Shown here piece by piece: positions 9,438 to 21,075 of a stretch of 64,000 nt of DNA; position 1 is the stretch's first letter, and each line of letters opens with the position of its first letter. Under the pieces are notes generated by a model. The model saw only the letters and a list, made by a program, of their open reading frames with translations. It did no database searches and had not been told where the DNA came from. The DNA lies in the NCBI RefSeq assembly GCF_958298935.1, contig NC_084924.1, forward strand, positions 9,920,001-9,984,000. The letters run 5' to 3'. The position numbers and the translations under genes were made by a program. This stretch comes from Phragmites australis. Taxonomy: Eukaryota > Streptophyta > Magnoliopsida > Poales > Poaceae.

Positions 9438-11098
9438 CAATACATCTGGGTATTCACGTATCACTAGCACATCCCCTATGGACTGGGCAGATAAGTTGCA
9501 TGTTATTGGGTCAATCTTGGGTCCTTTATGCTCAAACTCTACCTTGATTCCTTTGTGACTGACCAGGGTAACTCTTCTATTAGCACAAGCTATATTGCCT
9601 TTGTGCTTGGTTAACAAATCCTTTCCCAGAATTACATCTATTCCATTTGAATTCAGAATTACTAGTTTTGCTAGGAACTCTACCTCACTTAAACGGAGTT
9701 TAAACGGGAGGGGGGGCATCCTAGGCGACACCAAATATTTCCCGCAGGGGATCGAACAAGCTTAGGTTTCTTAAGAACCACAAATGGCAAATTATGATGT
9801 GCAACAAACTTCAAAGAAACAAACGAATGCAAAGCTCTAGAATCAAATAAGACTGTTGCAAATGTTGAGTTGACGGGGAACTCACCGAGTAGGACTTTCG
9901 GTGCTTCCTGGGCTTCCTGAGCGTCAATGTGGTTGACGCGGCCTCATCCATAGTTCTGTGATTGTCTGGCTGATTGAATTCCTCCTCTTCCAGTTGTCGG
10001 GGCTCTGGGAGCTGAACGAGTTGGTGCATTGTTCTGGTTGGCATTGGGGCAGTCTTTCATGTAATGACCTAGCTGATGGCAGATGAAACATGTTCCTGCG
10101 TAACTGTTGGAGTCTGAGCGCTGCTCTGCTGAGATTGCCCTGCATTGGAACTGCGAGGAGCTGACACTACAGTGCGGGATGTGGATCCTTGAGTCTGATA
10201 TTGCATGGTCAGTTGTTGCCTGTATTGAGTTCTCTGCCTCTGGTTGGAATTGGTCCCCTGGGATATACTGCCTTGCTACCTCCGATCAGAGAACTTTTTC
10301 TTCCTTTCTGCCTCTATGGGTGCACGGGTCTCTTCTAGGAGGAGTCCTGTTCATCATAGTATTGAAGTCAGGATAGATGACAGGTACAAGCTGGACATAC
10401 AAGCTGCGAATCAGTCCTTTCTTAAAGCGATCCAGCTTCTTCTTATCTGTTGACACCTCTTCTGGTGCATAGCGGGAAAGGCAAATGAACTTCCGGATAT
10501 ACTGGTTTATTGTCATTGATCCTTGCTTTAGCTCACAGAATTCGTCAGCCTTCATTTCCATGATCCCTTCTGGTACATGGTACTTCCGGAATTCTTCGCA
10601 AAATTCCTCACATGTGATGGCATCTGAATCCACTGATGCCTCCCAATAATTCTCCCACCATTCTGTTGTTGACCCGGTGAGTTGATGGGTGGCTAGATTC
10701 ACCCTTTCTTTACTCTCACAGTTGATGACCTTGAGCTTTCTGGTGATGGCGCTAAGCCAATCATCAGCTTCTAAGGGGTCGTCGGTACTGTCGAAGGTTG
10801 GAGGTTTGATCCTCATAAATTCTGCCATCTTGTTCTGAGGTCTGTAACCTCGGTTGTTGATTCCAGCTTGTGTTATGGCCTCCAGTAGGTTGTTTTGATT
10901 GGCCATCACTACCACCAGGTCATTCTCTGGTGGTGGGGGTAGTGGGGTTACTTGACTGCTGCGGTGGTTTTGGTGGACTTCCTGCCTGGGTTGAGAGTTG
11001 ACGACCCTATATCTTCCTTTGCCTCTACCTTGGCCTGTAGCAGCCCTTCCTCGGGATCCAATTGCACTCCCCGTTTTAGATTCACCTTCGGGGGCCAT
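9438..11098 (-). pseudogene. gag and partial protease of the gypsy element
   Basis: The Gag starts at ATG 11098 (MAPEGESKTGSAIGSRG). Its capsid core (residues about 85-240) includes FMRIKPPTFDSTDDPLEADD and WWENYWEAS, typical of chromovirus Gag. A CCHC zinc knuckle, CFICHQLGHYMKDC, lies at 10049-10090 in another frame, so at least one frameshift separates it from the capsid. Protease follows: the active-site region reads LFDSRALHSF, with Arg where DSG is expected, and the flap/ILG region reads VILGKDLL. The frame ends in LTR sequence. The protein would package RNA and process Gag-Pol in an intact element; here it is dead. Confidence 0.75.
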
Positions 11099-11423
11099 GA
11101 CTATGAGGGCCCCTCACGCTGTTGCTGAAGGCGAGATGACTGTTTCGATGTATCCATCTGCTCTCTGAGGATAATAGAGAAAGCAAGAGCCGAGATAAAG
11201 CTATGATTAGTGCAAAAAAGATAGAAGCAAATACAACATTGCCATTCATGCAATCAAAGATACAAACAAGAAGCAACACCACACAAGGATACATGCAATA
11301 TGTATTATACAAACCTAGGACTATCTCCACTAGGTCACTAATACAAAAGTTTTTGATCTAGTAAACGACAAAATCATGCTCGTTGAGCATCAGACCACAT
11401 GGTCATCTACAACAAAATCTAAA
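11099..11423 (-). other. Leader between extra ORF and gag
   Basis: About 325 bp upstream of the gag ATG with no coding signal beyond chance frames. It may hold the end of the extra ORF or an untranslated leader. Confidence 0.35.
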
Positions 11424-12473
11424 CTAGCTACGATGCATCGTCTCAAGCGTCGTCTGCAGACATATCAGCAGCGTTGTCGGAAGCTGACTCAACAGGTGAG
11501 AGAGTCCTGTTGGTGTCAGGGTAGAAGCGGGATCAGAGATCCTATTGGTACCGTTGTGATCGTCGTCGTGATCACTAACGAGCTCACGCTCGCTAGAGTC
11601 CTCCTCCTCCTCAGAGTCGTCAGTGGGTATCACCATATCTCCATCCTCAATAGGCTTGGCAGGCACTAAACCTCCTCTAGCGGCAGGAACTGGTGAGGTG
11701 CCAATCCTGCCATTTGCTATGGCTGCTGCAATATGCAATGGAAGGAGAGGAACACCCAATATGACTAGGTGGTGGGTCTGACTTGCGGGTAACCTGAAGG
11801 TGCTCTTCCTGGCAGTCGTTCTGATTCAGGAGCCATTCATGGCATTCTCTCTGTTAAGACCCTTGAGATGCGTTGTACTGCTCTCTGCCATCCTCGGCGG
11901 TTCCTCACTGCGGTTTTCTCAGCAGATTGGCCCTGGTCCCTGACCTGGTCTAGCATCACACAGAGAGCTCTCTCCCATGTTTCTGACTCCTCTGCCCTCT
12001 GGCGACTAGCCTGGAACAGCTGGTAGCTCACATCGTGCATGTGCTCCAAGGCGTAGAGGTACTGTGCCATGATGGCTACAGTGGTGTCCTCCTCCTCCTC
12101 CCCTTATCTTGCATCCTCTATGGCAGTTAGGCGCTCACACCAAGCAGCTCGCTAGCTAGCAGCAGCTGGAAAATGCCTCATGGGACTGTGTGCCACCTCT
12201 CTGACATGCCCCCCGCACAGGTGCTGAAGTGCTTCGTAGGCCACCAACTAGTGCGTGTCAGAGTATCGTACTCCACAGCCGCCAACTGGCGTGCCTTGGG
12301 CAGTCGAAGATCTGCAGCCACACCTGGAACTTCTGGGATCCATTCTCGTCGTACTAATACCCGGTGTATTCTGGGCGTCGGGTGTACCCTAGGCAGCAAC
12401 AAGCTTCCCACAGTAACTTGGGAAAGCCCTTCACCTGCAGACAATAAACTGTGTTCCAGTCCTCGTCTTCCAT
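11424..12473 (-). pseudogene. Extra ORF between PBS and gag
   Basis: Between the primer site and gag lie three successive minus-strand frames that look like pieces of one protein. These are a start MEDEDWNTVYC at 12473 with CLQVKGFPKLLWEACC, a helical segment MAQYLYALEHMHDVSYQLF (11837-12070), and an acidic tail with DDSEEEEDSSE (about 11590). Compositional continuity and the absence of similarly long frames on the other strand support coding, but frameshifts and stops break it. Extra ORFs ahead of gag are known in some plant Ty3/gypsy lineages. I do not recognise the domain and give no function. Confidence 0.45.
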
Positions 12474-12632
12474 CTGTCGGGGAACAAGGAACAGCTTAGA
12501 ACCAACAAAAAGGGGTTTTAGAAGGGAAAATACAGAAGGTAAGTGCAGAAAATGTTTTGACAACATAGTATTTTCAGAAAATAGGCAAAAACGAACAATT
12601 ATATCGTAAGGTCACGTCCTACAGCCAAGCAT

Positions 12633-12645
12633 GGCTCTGATACCA
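12633..12645 (-). other. Primer-binding site (tRNA-iMet type)
   Basis: The minus-strand TGGTATCAGAGCC lies four bases inside the 5' LTR end. It is complementary to the 3' end of initiator methionine tRNA, the usual primer of many plant LTR retrotransposons. Confidence 0.9.
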
Positions 12646-12649
12646 CTCC

Positions 12650-15600
12650 TGTAAGACCCCAATCCCGGGATCTCCTGTGCCTCCTGTATTAGTCCATTCA
12701 TTAAGTAGCTGGTACGCACAGTATAATAATTGTAGTATCACAGTCAAACTTCGCAGATAAGTATTAATATTACATAGTATAAAAGGTTACAAACCAAACA
12801 TTAATAATACAAACCTGACCGAACGGCCAACAAGAGCACAGCGGAAAGCAAAGACCCAAGCCACAAGCAGCTAAGGTGCAAACGCGACTTCTAAGACTAC
12901 TCTTCATCCTCGCCTTCGTCTCTGGCGTTGGCAGGGTCTGCTTCCTCATCTGAATAACAGCAAGAGTGAGTACGAAAGGTACTCAGCAAGCTCTATACTA
13001 CTTCAAAATGTTGATAGATGCATAAATGGATAATTCAAAGATAAGGCTTTACGGTTTAGTTTTAAGCGTAAACTGGTTTATGCAGATATTCAATTATATC
13101 ATTTATTATTGATCTTAAAATTGTTTAAATAGTTTAAAACCATGTAACAAACTTTATCTGGGGGTTTTCGGTCTAGGGAGGGGGTACACCTCACTCCCTA
13201 GTATCATATCTGGTTTACCTCTAGTACCACACAACTTTTGGTGGATCGAGCCAGAAACCCCATCACTCGTCAAGACACACGCACTCGGAGTCTACTCAAG
13301 CGTGACCAGGCCTTTGCATGTCTATGACCGTGGACACAGCTATTCGAATAGATTTACACTCTGTAGAGGTTGTACACTATATCCTCGCGATATGCTCAGC
13401 CTCCAACCATTGCAAGCGGAGGAGCGAATCATACCGAGACCCTCCAAACACTTTTCCTATCAGGCTTTTCTATGAGACACCCAAAGTCCCATAGGCCATG
13501 TACTGAAGGCCAGCTCCCTTTTTAAGCCTAGGTTGGTTCTTGAAACCTACAGACAGAGGGACAGATATACACTTGGCCTCTCGTTGCACTGAGCCTCCTA
13601 GTATTATGCCCAACTCAGTTTGGTGAAAGAAAAGTCAAGTCCTTCCCATTCAAGACACATGGTTGCACGGGGGTGGCTAAACATGACGGCGCAAGACTCG
13701 GTCCTTAAGTGACCAGGACAGGTATCTTTCGGCAATGAACACCACAGAGGTGACTCAAGCCCCAAGAGCATCATCGTCCAGAGTACTACTCCATATGCCC
13801 CCGCCAAAACAGTTTTCTTCAATTTTTACACATCACCCTCCACATCCCACATGATATCAAGGATTTTACAACCATCACAGAATTCACAACCATCAAGGAT
13901 TCATGGTATATGAGTAATCATTGATAACATTAATCTTATCTCTGAGGAGAGGTGTTTTAAAAGCGACGTCTCCGGGGAGACGTATTCAAATCCTAAGCAT
14001 GCTAGATATCATGGCGTCAACTGTTATTAATATAGATAACAATAGGTAATCCTAAGGTGATATGTATTTTGAATGATAATATTTATGGCATGGCAAGTGT
14101 TTAATAGGATTAACTACTACAAGCAATTTGTAAAAGCACATTTCATAGCACATGCGATATAAGTCCGATTTTAGTTGATCATGTAGATTAGTTGAAAACA
14201 TAGGTTCAATATGATTAAGCATATAGGACTTGCCTTATCTGAAGTTCTATTCAAAGTCTTGGTTGTAGTTAGGATTCTCCTCGCTTCTGATGCTTCCTGC
14301 GTAGCACTCGCAGAACTCCGGTTACTCTGCAATTGCAACTACAATCAATAACGGCTATACTAGAGAAGAATCAATTAACACCAAATGCAATGCCAAATGA
14401 GTCCTAATGGATATAATAATATGACAGATGAGTAAATCTCAATTTTAGATAAATTTTGGTGAAAGAATCACCGAAATCGGAGCCAGAACGGAGAAGTTAT
14501 GGCTCCTAGATGATTTAATCTAAAATTAAATCAGGAAAATACGAAATGGTACTATTCATAGGTGGGACCCACGGGTGGGACTCACTGAACAGTAGCCTGG
14601 TCCCACATGAACAGTGAATTGGTGAGACCCACGGGAACAATACTGGTTTGGGTCAAATGGGCTTGGATAGGCTAGATCCAGGCCTAGATAGGCCTTGGCT
14701 GGGCTCGGATCCACAGTATTGGGCCACACAGTATTGTCCCACTCGTGTTGGGCCGAGTGTCTTAGCGTGTTTTGAAGCTGGGCCGGCCCAGAGGACGCGG
14801 CCACTGGGAATCTAGGCCGCCTTAACAAGCCAGCCCACACGCGGCTGGGCTGCCAACACGGCCAGGCCGAGCCACGACCCGAGGCCGATTTCCACATGCG
14901 CGCGGGAGACAGCTCGGCTGCATGCGCGCGTGGGCGCGCAACTGAGAAGGTGGAAAAATCGACCGGCAGGGTGTCACCGGAAAGGTCGTCGGGGTTGGGT
15001 TTTCGTCGGAGTTTCACGAGGACGAGCAGACACCAGCCTTCTACATGATACGGCGGACTCAGCGGAGGGCTCATTGACAGTGACCAACGATGAGACCAAT
15101 GTCAGATGGTGACCAGATAGGGGGATAGCGGCGAGGGATTTGGTAGCACCGCCCTTGCACGGGGAGGTGTCAACCTGCAAAGAAAAGAGGCCTAGTGCCT
15201 CTAGGAATCACCGCACGATGGCCGGTCTCATCACAGAGAAAAAGCACATGCCGGTGATGATGTTTGCATGGCGGTGGAGGCAAGGCTCGCAGTGGCGCGT
15301 GGCTATATGCTAACAACGGCTCAGGGGTGACTACATGCTATCCATGCGGTGCAAGAAGGGAAGGGAGGCTCATTGATTGGGTGAACAGCGACCGGAGAGG
15401 GCGATAGCTGGCGATTTGGTGAAGAGGCGATGGCGGAATGGCTTGGCTCCATACGCGGGTGGCTCTCGTCGGGCTTCTGGCAGATGGGCGGTGGCACAGG
15501 GACGGTGATGGCTCCCCGGTGCTCCCATGCGGCACGTCGGTGGCGAGTCGGCGACGACGAAGCAATGGTGGAGAAAAAGGGGCGCGACAATGGAAAAATG

Positions 15601-16583
15601 GGAAAAGGGGGAGGAGAGGAGCCCAGGCTTGCTATTTATAGGGGAAGGGGGAGATGCAGAGAGGCGGTGCGGCTCGCTGGCATCGCGCGACATCGGTGGC
15701 GAGGCGGCTGCCGACGCCCCCCCTTTTCTCGGGGCATGGGCGCGCTCTGCGCCGTCCATGCGCGCGCGGGACACGAAAGTCACGCGGCATGGGCAGTGGG
15801 GGCATGGGCAACAGAGAGAGAGAGAGAGAGAGAGGAGCGATAGAGAAGAGAGAGTGGAGATCACGGAGGCCGGTCGGGAGATTTTCCCAGAGAAAACGGC
15901 GGCTGGTGGAGGCATCATCGCGCTGAAAAGGGACGAAGGGAGGAGAGGGAGGAATGCACGTGGGGCGCGGGCGAGCGCGCGTGGGTGAGAGAGGAAGGGT
16001 CGGTTGGCTGGCCGAGAGAGAAGAAGGGGGGAGGAGGCCGACTGTTGGGCTGAGAAAGAGAGAAGGGAGGGGAAATCGGCTTGGGAGAAAAGAGAAAGAG
16101 AAAAGGAAAAAAAATAGAAAAAGAAAAGAGAGTATTTTTGGAATAATTCAAAATGTAATATTTTAAGTTTGGATTTTGACTTTGGATTAAGATCAACTCC
16201 ATTTGGAATATTTGGAACCTTGTTTGGATTTGGATATAAGTCTTCGGGAGTGGATTTGAATTTAAGGGATTTGAGCTGAATAGAATCTAAAAGTAAATTT
16301 GAATTGAGAGACATTCAATTTCAAATCTCCACACAAAGAACCACACAATCTCAACTATTGCACAAGATCCAACTTAATGCAGAGATTATTTTGAAATTAA
16401 TTCTAATGCACTCTGGGACTCCTATTCAACTTAGCACATCTAATATATATGAATGTATATATAATGGTATATATACATCCACATACTTATTTTCTTAATT
16501 TAGTTAGCTTAATTAATCCAAAAATATTTTAATTTGGAGTGAAATTTGTAATTAATTAATATGTTCAAACTCATGATGTTACA
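12650..16583 (-). repeat. Complete 5' LTR (3934 bp) of the gypsy element
   Basis: The plus strand starts TGTAAGACCCCAATCC and ends CATGATGTTACA, giving TG...CA. It is next to the primer site and a 5-bp duplication. A TATA box on the minus strand (15631-15642) divides U3 from a long transcribed part. The GC-rich block 14700-15900 produces long chance frames on both strands. A (AG)n run lies at 15812-15834. Confidence 0.85.
15631..15642 (-). promoter_or_regulatory. LTR TATA box
   Basis: CCTATAAATAGC on the minus strand matches the plant TATA consensus TATAAATA. It would place the transcription start near 15605 and so begin the genomic RNA inside the 5' LTR. Confidence 0.65.
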
Positions 16584-17049
16584 ACCTCTATCCTGGCCCC
16601 TACCTCTAGCATGCTTTTGCCTACGTGCTGACGATGGTTTTAACCTTAATGTAGAGTAGGTTTCAGAAATGATATAGTTGTCAATGGTACCCCTAATAGA
16701 CCGGTTGTCACCTTAATGTTGACTTCTTGTATATAAAAACTCAATCGATTCTCTACTCACACATCTCCTGACCTTGAATTGAATCGAGACAATAACGTAT
16801 TCTCAACCTCCCGATGGGCCCGTCGATCCACTGCCTCCACACCCCTATTTAGACGTCTATGGTATAGACTACTACGGAAACCGCAATGCTCTTCCTTTCT
16901 TGTTTGGGTCACCATGTCATCATGGAGATGACACTGTAGTCTAAGTTTATGAGCATTTTGGTAACGCAAGCTGTCAATTCTTCCGTTGTCCATATTTCAG
17001 AGTATGAACAAATAATACACATTTTCTTTCATATTATCTCAACACCATT
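16584..17049. other. MULE2 interior, no gene recognised
   Basis: It follows the right target duplication of the gypsy element (ACCTC). A 78-codon minus-strand frame (16757-16993) is present but resembles nothing I know. It could be the decayed end of the PMD gene. Confidence 0.35.
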
Positions 17050-17755
17050 TACTTATCTCATCTATCATTTTTCCAAACGGATGATCTCACCCCTGGGGAC
17101 CTCGAAGCCACTATAAAGTCGTAGCTTAGTCGCATATGCCTCAGCATCAATCTAGCGTAGTATGTCCCTCTGCAAAGAAAAGTTTCAGTTAATATATGCA
17201 ATTTTTTACAAACAATTGCAGTAAACGAGGACTCATGTAGTGTTATTCGTACCTCAAGATAACGCGCCTAGTCCCTGTGCGTCGGGTACGTGTTGTGCAC
17301 GTCCTCCACATGCCATGGAAGCTCAACCGGTGTGTACATGAACCGGATCCGCGTTCGAGGCACGAACCACGAGAGGTACTCCATGTACGCCTCCTCAAAG
17401 GCTGATCCTCATCCACAACGTACTCGACAACTTGGTCCCATTCGTCAACCCACCATTACACACGCAACGCAAACACATTCGTGGAATGATCCCCCCTCCG
17501 CGTCAACCAATAAAAACATATATACATGAAAATAGGTGTAGACGTCAATCTTATGAAAATATAATTCCAGTGTTATGCACATGTGTATGTTGATAGGCAC
17601 CAACCTAGTCACATGTAGCAGGAACACCTGGAACTTCCCGAACTACCGTATTACACGATGCGGTGAGTACTTCTCGATGTAGATGTCGAAGACAAGGGCA
17701 TAAGTAATGATCTAGTACTCCCAATCACGTAAGTAGAGCACCAAAAGTATGGTCA
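17050..17755 (-). pseudogene. PMD gene fragment of MULE2
   Basis: Reading down the minus strand, ALVFDIYIEKYSPHRVIR (about 17700-17640) and EEAYMEYLSWFVPRTRIR (about 17400) match the PMD blocks YVEEYSPHRVMRQF and FEEYLRWYVPRTRTR of the other two copies. A third block near 17150 (RDIL...IDAEAYATKL) fits the next PMD exon. Splice-like GT/AG borders are at the expected places (for example the donor at 17252). In-frame stops are frequent. Its 5' part is missing: transposase sequence runs straight into it at about 17755. Confidence 0.65.
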
Positions 17756-17759
17756 ACAA

Positions 17760-19010
17760 CGCTTTGGTCAACCTCAAGTACAGTCAGAATATGTCCCGTG
17801 TACTTGTCGGTAAGAAAAGTGTCGTCGCTGCATAGAATATGCTAACAATGCTTGAAAACTTTGATACATGCTCCTAATGCGAATAAAGATCACTTTAGGA
17901 TGTACTTGCTAGGTTTGGACAATAATAAGTACTTATCAATGTCGTAATACGTCCTCCGTGTTCCTTTGAGCAATAGTTTGCAACAAATATGGCAAATTGT
18001 CATATGACGCTTCGTAGGTCCCGAACCTCATCTCAACTGTCTTCCTCTTCACCCTCCATGCCTTTTTGTAGTTGATAGTGCACTTATACTCCTCCTAAAT
18101 TTGCCTGATTATGGACCCTAGTTCGTAATTTAAGTTGTTCACAATCTAGGTGTACATCACATTGGCGACAAATGCTGAGGTGATGTTCATATGACTGGGC
18201 TCAAGTTCATCCATCACACAAGTGTGGTCGACCACAATCGACACCTTCCAATGGTCAATCCACTTCCCCTTGAAGTCGTGCACCCACAACGGGTAACTCG
18301 CCTTTACGCACTTGACATCATATTTCTTTTTGCTTGACTTCACAACATAAAACTGTCGTCAAAGCATTATCGCCAATTGAGTCTCTACATCCTTTATGGC
18401 CTGACTGGTAGGATACCTAGCGCCTTCAGTCACCTCATTCTACGTATACTCCCAGACCACCTGATTTCCCTCATTCACCATAAGATTGTTGAAGTTGAGA
18501 TTGTTCCAGTCCGCGAGAACAGAGGCATCGTCCTCATCATCCGAGATGTCATACACAGGGGGTTCGTCAACCTGAAGATTATCCCACTCCATCTGTTCAA
18601 TTAGAGAAGGGATACGTTCCTCTCATTTGCCTCACCGGTTGGTTCAGTCAGATACTCTAATGAATGTGCACCATCCGGACCGATATTTTCCGCATACTCA
18701 TCCTCATCACCCTCCTCCTCCGCGTGCCTCCACCCTGCATCTCCCTTACTAACTCCTTATTATTCCATTGCACATGCAACATAGGAGTCCAACCACTGTG
18801 CACAACATTCTGCAGGTATCTCTTCCACATCGAATCTTCTCAGAGTGGGTACACCTCCTAGTACATACCATCTCTCACTCGGTTGCCCACAATGCTAATA
18901 GTCATCTCCTGAACCTCGGGGTCTATTTTGAAACTCTGCATCAACTAGGCGTTCAAGTGTCCGATACTTTTATGCATATGTCTCGAGATACCCTTATCCA
19001 TTGAGTGAAA
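17760..19010 (-). pseudogene. MuDR-type transposase, N-terminal two-thirds (MULE2)
   Basis: Near 18950 the frame reads LMQSFKIDPEVQEM, then GNRVRDGMY and SMWKRYLQNVVHSGW, typical of the region ahead of the MULE DNA-binding domain. At 18146-18343 comes KKKYDVKCVKASYPLWVH...DHTC, the WRKY/GCM1-like zinc finger. The expected second Cys is Tyr (CVKASY). KAWRVKRKTVEMRFGTYEAS follows (about 18060). The start of the DDE domain is seen near 17840 (LCSDDTFLTDKYTGHILT), carrying the first catalytic Asp region. The rest of the DDE domain is gone and PMD sequence follows. Several stops and frameshifts mean no active protein. Confidence 0.75.
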
Positions 19011-19544
19011 TATAGATAATACTATTCTTTCTGGACCATATAATATTTCACTATCCCCATGAAAAAATTCTAAACTGTGACATATCCGACATACCTGGCA
19101 ACCTTCGATAAAAACACTAACATTATTGCGACAGAACAGAAATAATTATGTAAAACTACATCTACAATGAAAAATTGATTACAAATATAGCCCAGCATGT
19201 AATCTATACTACAACAAAATATTACCATATCGCTACATCAAACACCTCTACATCATACATCTATCAAACCAGTTATGGCTACACTATGTTCAAATCATAC
19301 ATCTATTACCTAACATATATCTAAATACTACATCGAATTGCTAAAAAAATACGTATGAAATGATCTAATCAAACTATATCTAACGCTAATTCTAAAACTA
19401 GATCTATATTCTACCCTACATCTTGTGGGTATCCTACTAGGTTAGTAAGCAAAATTTAGATCTAAAATCTAACCTATGTCAAAACCTAGCACTATTGGCT
19501 ATCCTATTGGATTCGCAAAAAAAATCTCGTCAATTCAATGAGTG
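19011..19544. other. AT-rich 5' flank of the MULE2 transposase
   Basis: No gene is seen. The stretch is AT-rich with scattered ATCTA/CTA-rich text and lies between the transposase remnant and the right TIR, where the transposase promoter would be expected. No TATA box could be assigned. Confidence 0.4.
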
Positions 19545-19795
19545 AGACCTTTTGGTTGGTCCATTCGGTGTCGCAGCTACGGAGGTCTCGCCCATTCAGC
19601 GGGCGAGATCAAGTTCTCGACCATTGAACATGCGACATGTTCTTATCTCTAGTTATTTAATGCACTGAGCACCAAGGCCCATAAGTTCTCGCTCGAATGA
19701 GCGAGATCTTATTCTCGCTTGTTGAACGGATGACGATAGTCTACATATATAATTTTTTCAAACAAGCATGTATTCTTAAAAATATTAAACAAAAA
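19545..19795. repeat. Right TIR of MULE2
   Basis: The inverse of 6815-7035, containing CTCGCCCATTCAGCGGGCGAGATC-like palindromic blocks. A short block of the same kind (CTTGCTCACTGAACGGGCAAG) appears again at about 21960, outside this element. Confidence 0.7.
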
Positions 19796-20639
19796 AAAAT
19801 ATATAAATTCTGCTTGCTCTACACCGACACAGCAGGATGGCCTAGTGGCGTGTGGTCCCATGTGCACACCTGACTGGTCGTTTGGCTCTCTTGCCGCTCA
19901 CGAAGGCGTCTTGGACCTCTTGGTCTAGCGCCTACATGAGCCGAGAATTTGCATGCTATTTCGCAGTCTGTTGGACACCGCCCGCCGATCGGCGGGGGTA
20001 GAATTTTGTAATTTAAAAATTGGGCCCTCCTAGCGTCTGGACATCCGGCCACACAATAGCATGAGACGCATATTCTATCGTCTGATTGAATTGCATTAAC
20101 AGTCTTTGTGTTGTCTGATCATGGCAAAAAACTCCCACCACAACATATGGAGATATTGCACGCAACATTCATCTCGATCCGCCTTTTTTCTCATGAGGCA
20201 ACAAAACCAACCACAAAAATTGCAGCATCCCACGGTAAGGTCGACATCCTAGACCACCTTATTGCAAAAATTGCATCAAGATGTGAATAAAATTAAGAGT
20301 GTACCACTAACGGCTAACATATGCGAATGAAATCAATCAATGTACTCTGATTTGGTAACAACCCTATCGTGTGTGTATAGAAAGGGTGCTGCTAGTGTCT
20401 GGATGTCCGATCCAGGCGCTAGCAGACGAGCAAGATTGCTACCGTTCAATTCCAACAAGAAAACTCCCGCATCAATAAACTTGAATGCTCCCTGCAACAT
20501 TCCCCTCAGTCCCTTTCCCTTTGAGCAGATCGTCAACGAGATCGACTCAGGCCACACCGACGGCAAAATCGTAGCAGCCATGTCTCTCCCGTTTCATATA
20601 CTCTGAAAAATCAAGTTCCCACCCGACCCTTGATTTGGG
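19796..20639. other. Unassigned DNA with short TIR-like motifs
   Basis: No gene can be supported. CGTCTGGACATCCGG (20030) and GTGTCTGGATGTCCGATCC (20395) resemble each other and could be ends of small DNA transposons, but no partner end with a target duplication was found. Confidence 0.35.
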
Positions 20640-21075
20640 TATGACTCCGGGCTTGCAGCAACAAAGAGCGGTGGAGGCAGATGGAAACAAGGGCTGCAAC
20701 ATTGGAAAATAGAAATTGCAATATCGGTAGATAACCATTGCAACAATTGAAATGAACATTTGCAATAGAGGACAATGATGATACATCATTTGCAACAATT
20801 GGAAACAAGTACTGCAACATTGGAACATAGAAGTTACGATTTTTTAAAAGCCAAAATACAACAACTAAAGCCAATCCAGAGATACCACAACAAATCAAAA
20901 GATATACTACAACAAATTGAAACAGTAATTGCAACAAATTGAAAGATCTACCGCAACAAATTGAAGTAACCATTGCAACAAATACGAGAGACTTCTGCAA
21001 CAAATCAAAACAAATATCACAACAAATCAAAAGACCCAATGCAACAAGTAGAAACAACTGCAAATCTGTACAAAT
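20640..21075. repeat. Degenerate GCAACAAATTGAAA repeat array
   Basis: About fifteen copies of a 20-30-bp unit with core TTGCAACAA(A)TTGAAA or GCAACATTGGAA occur in one orientation. Spacing is irregular. Such dense, one-direction arrays are typical of transposon subterminal regions. The carrier element was not identified. Confidence 0.65.

Larger units (their letters stand above)
8652..16583 (-). mobile_element. Ty3/gypsy deletion derivative with tRNA-iMet-type PBS, TSD ACCTY
   Basis: The element is on the minus strand. A complete 5' LTR (12650-16583, TG...CA) is followed by a TGGTATCAGAGC primer site, a 1.5-kb leader, gag and part of protease. It then jumps directly into the last 786 bp of the 3' LTR (8652-9437). 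The flanks are ACCTT (8647-8651) and ACCTC (16584-16588), a 5-bp duplication with one change. RT, RNase H, integrase and about 3.1 kb of 3' LTR are missing, removed by one internal deletion. The Gag and PBS types fit a chromovirus of the Tekay/Del group; this is inferred because no pol is left. Confidence 0.85.
6815..19795 (-). mobile_element. MULE2, split by a gypsy retrotransposon
   Basis: Inverted repeats of about 220-250 bp at 6815-7035 and 19545-19795 share a distinctive text: blocks like GCTGAACGGGCGA and GAGAACTTGATCT, and a TATTAAATAAC or CATTAAATAAC core. Between them, all on the minus strand, lie a transposase fragment, a PMD fragment and a GRF-like gene. The gypsy element at 8652-16583 is inserted inside. 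Removing it leaves about 5 kb, a normal MULE size. I could not find a convincing target duplication, so the outer ends are approximate. Confidence 0.7.

Noticed and set aside
15370..16314. 314-codon minus-strand frame
   Set aside because: It lies wholly inside the gypsy LTR, is rich in Ser, Phe, Leu and Pro from CT-rich DNA, shows no domain and spans the TATA box.
6815..19795. CTCCTTCGT and CTGCTTGCT as a 9-bp target duplication of MULE2
   Set aside because: Only six of nine bases match and the outer TIR edge is uncertain.
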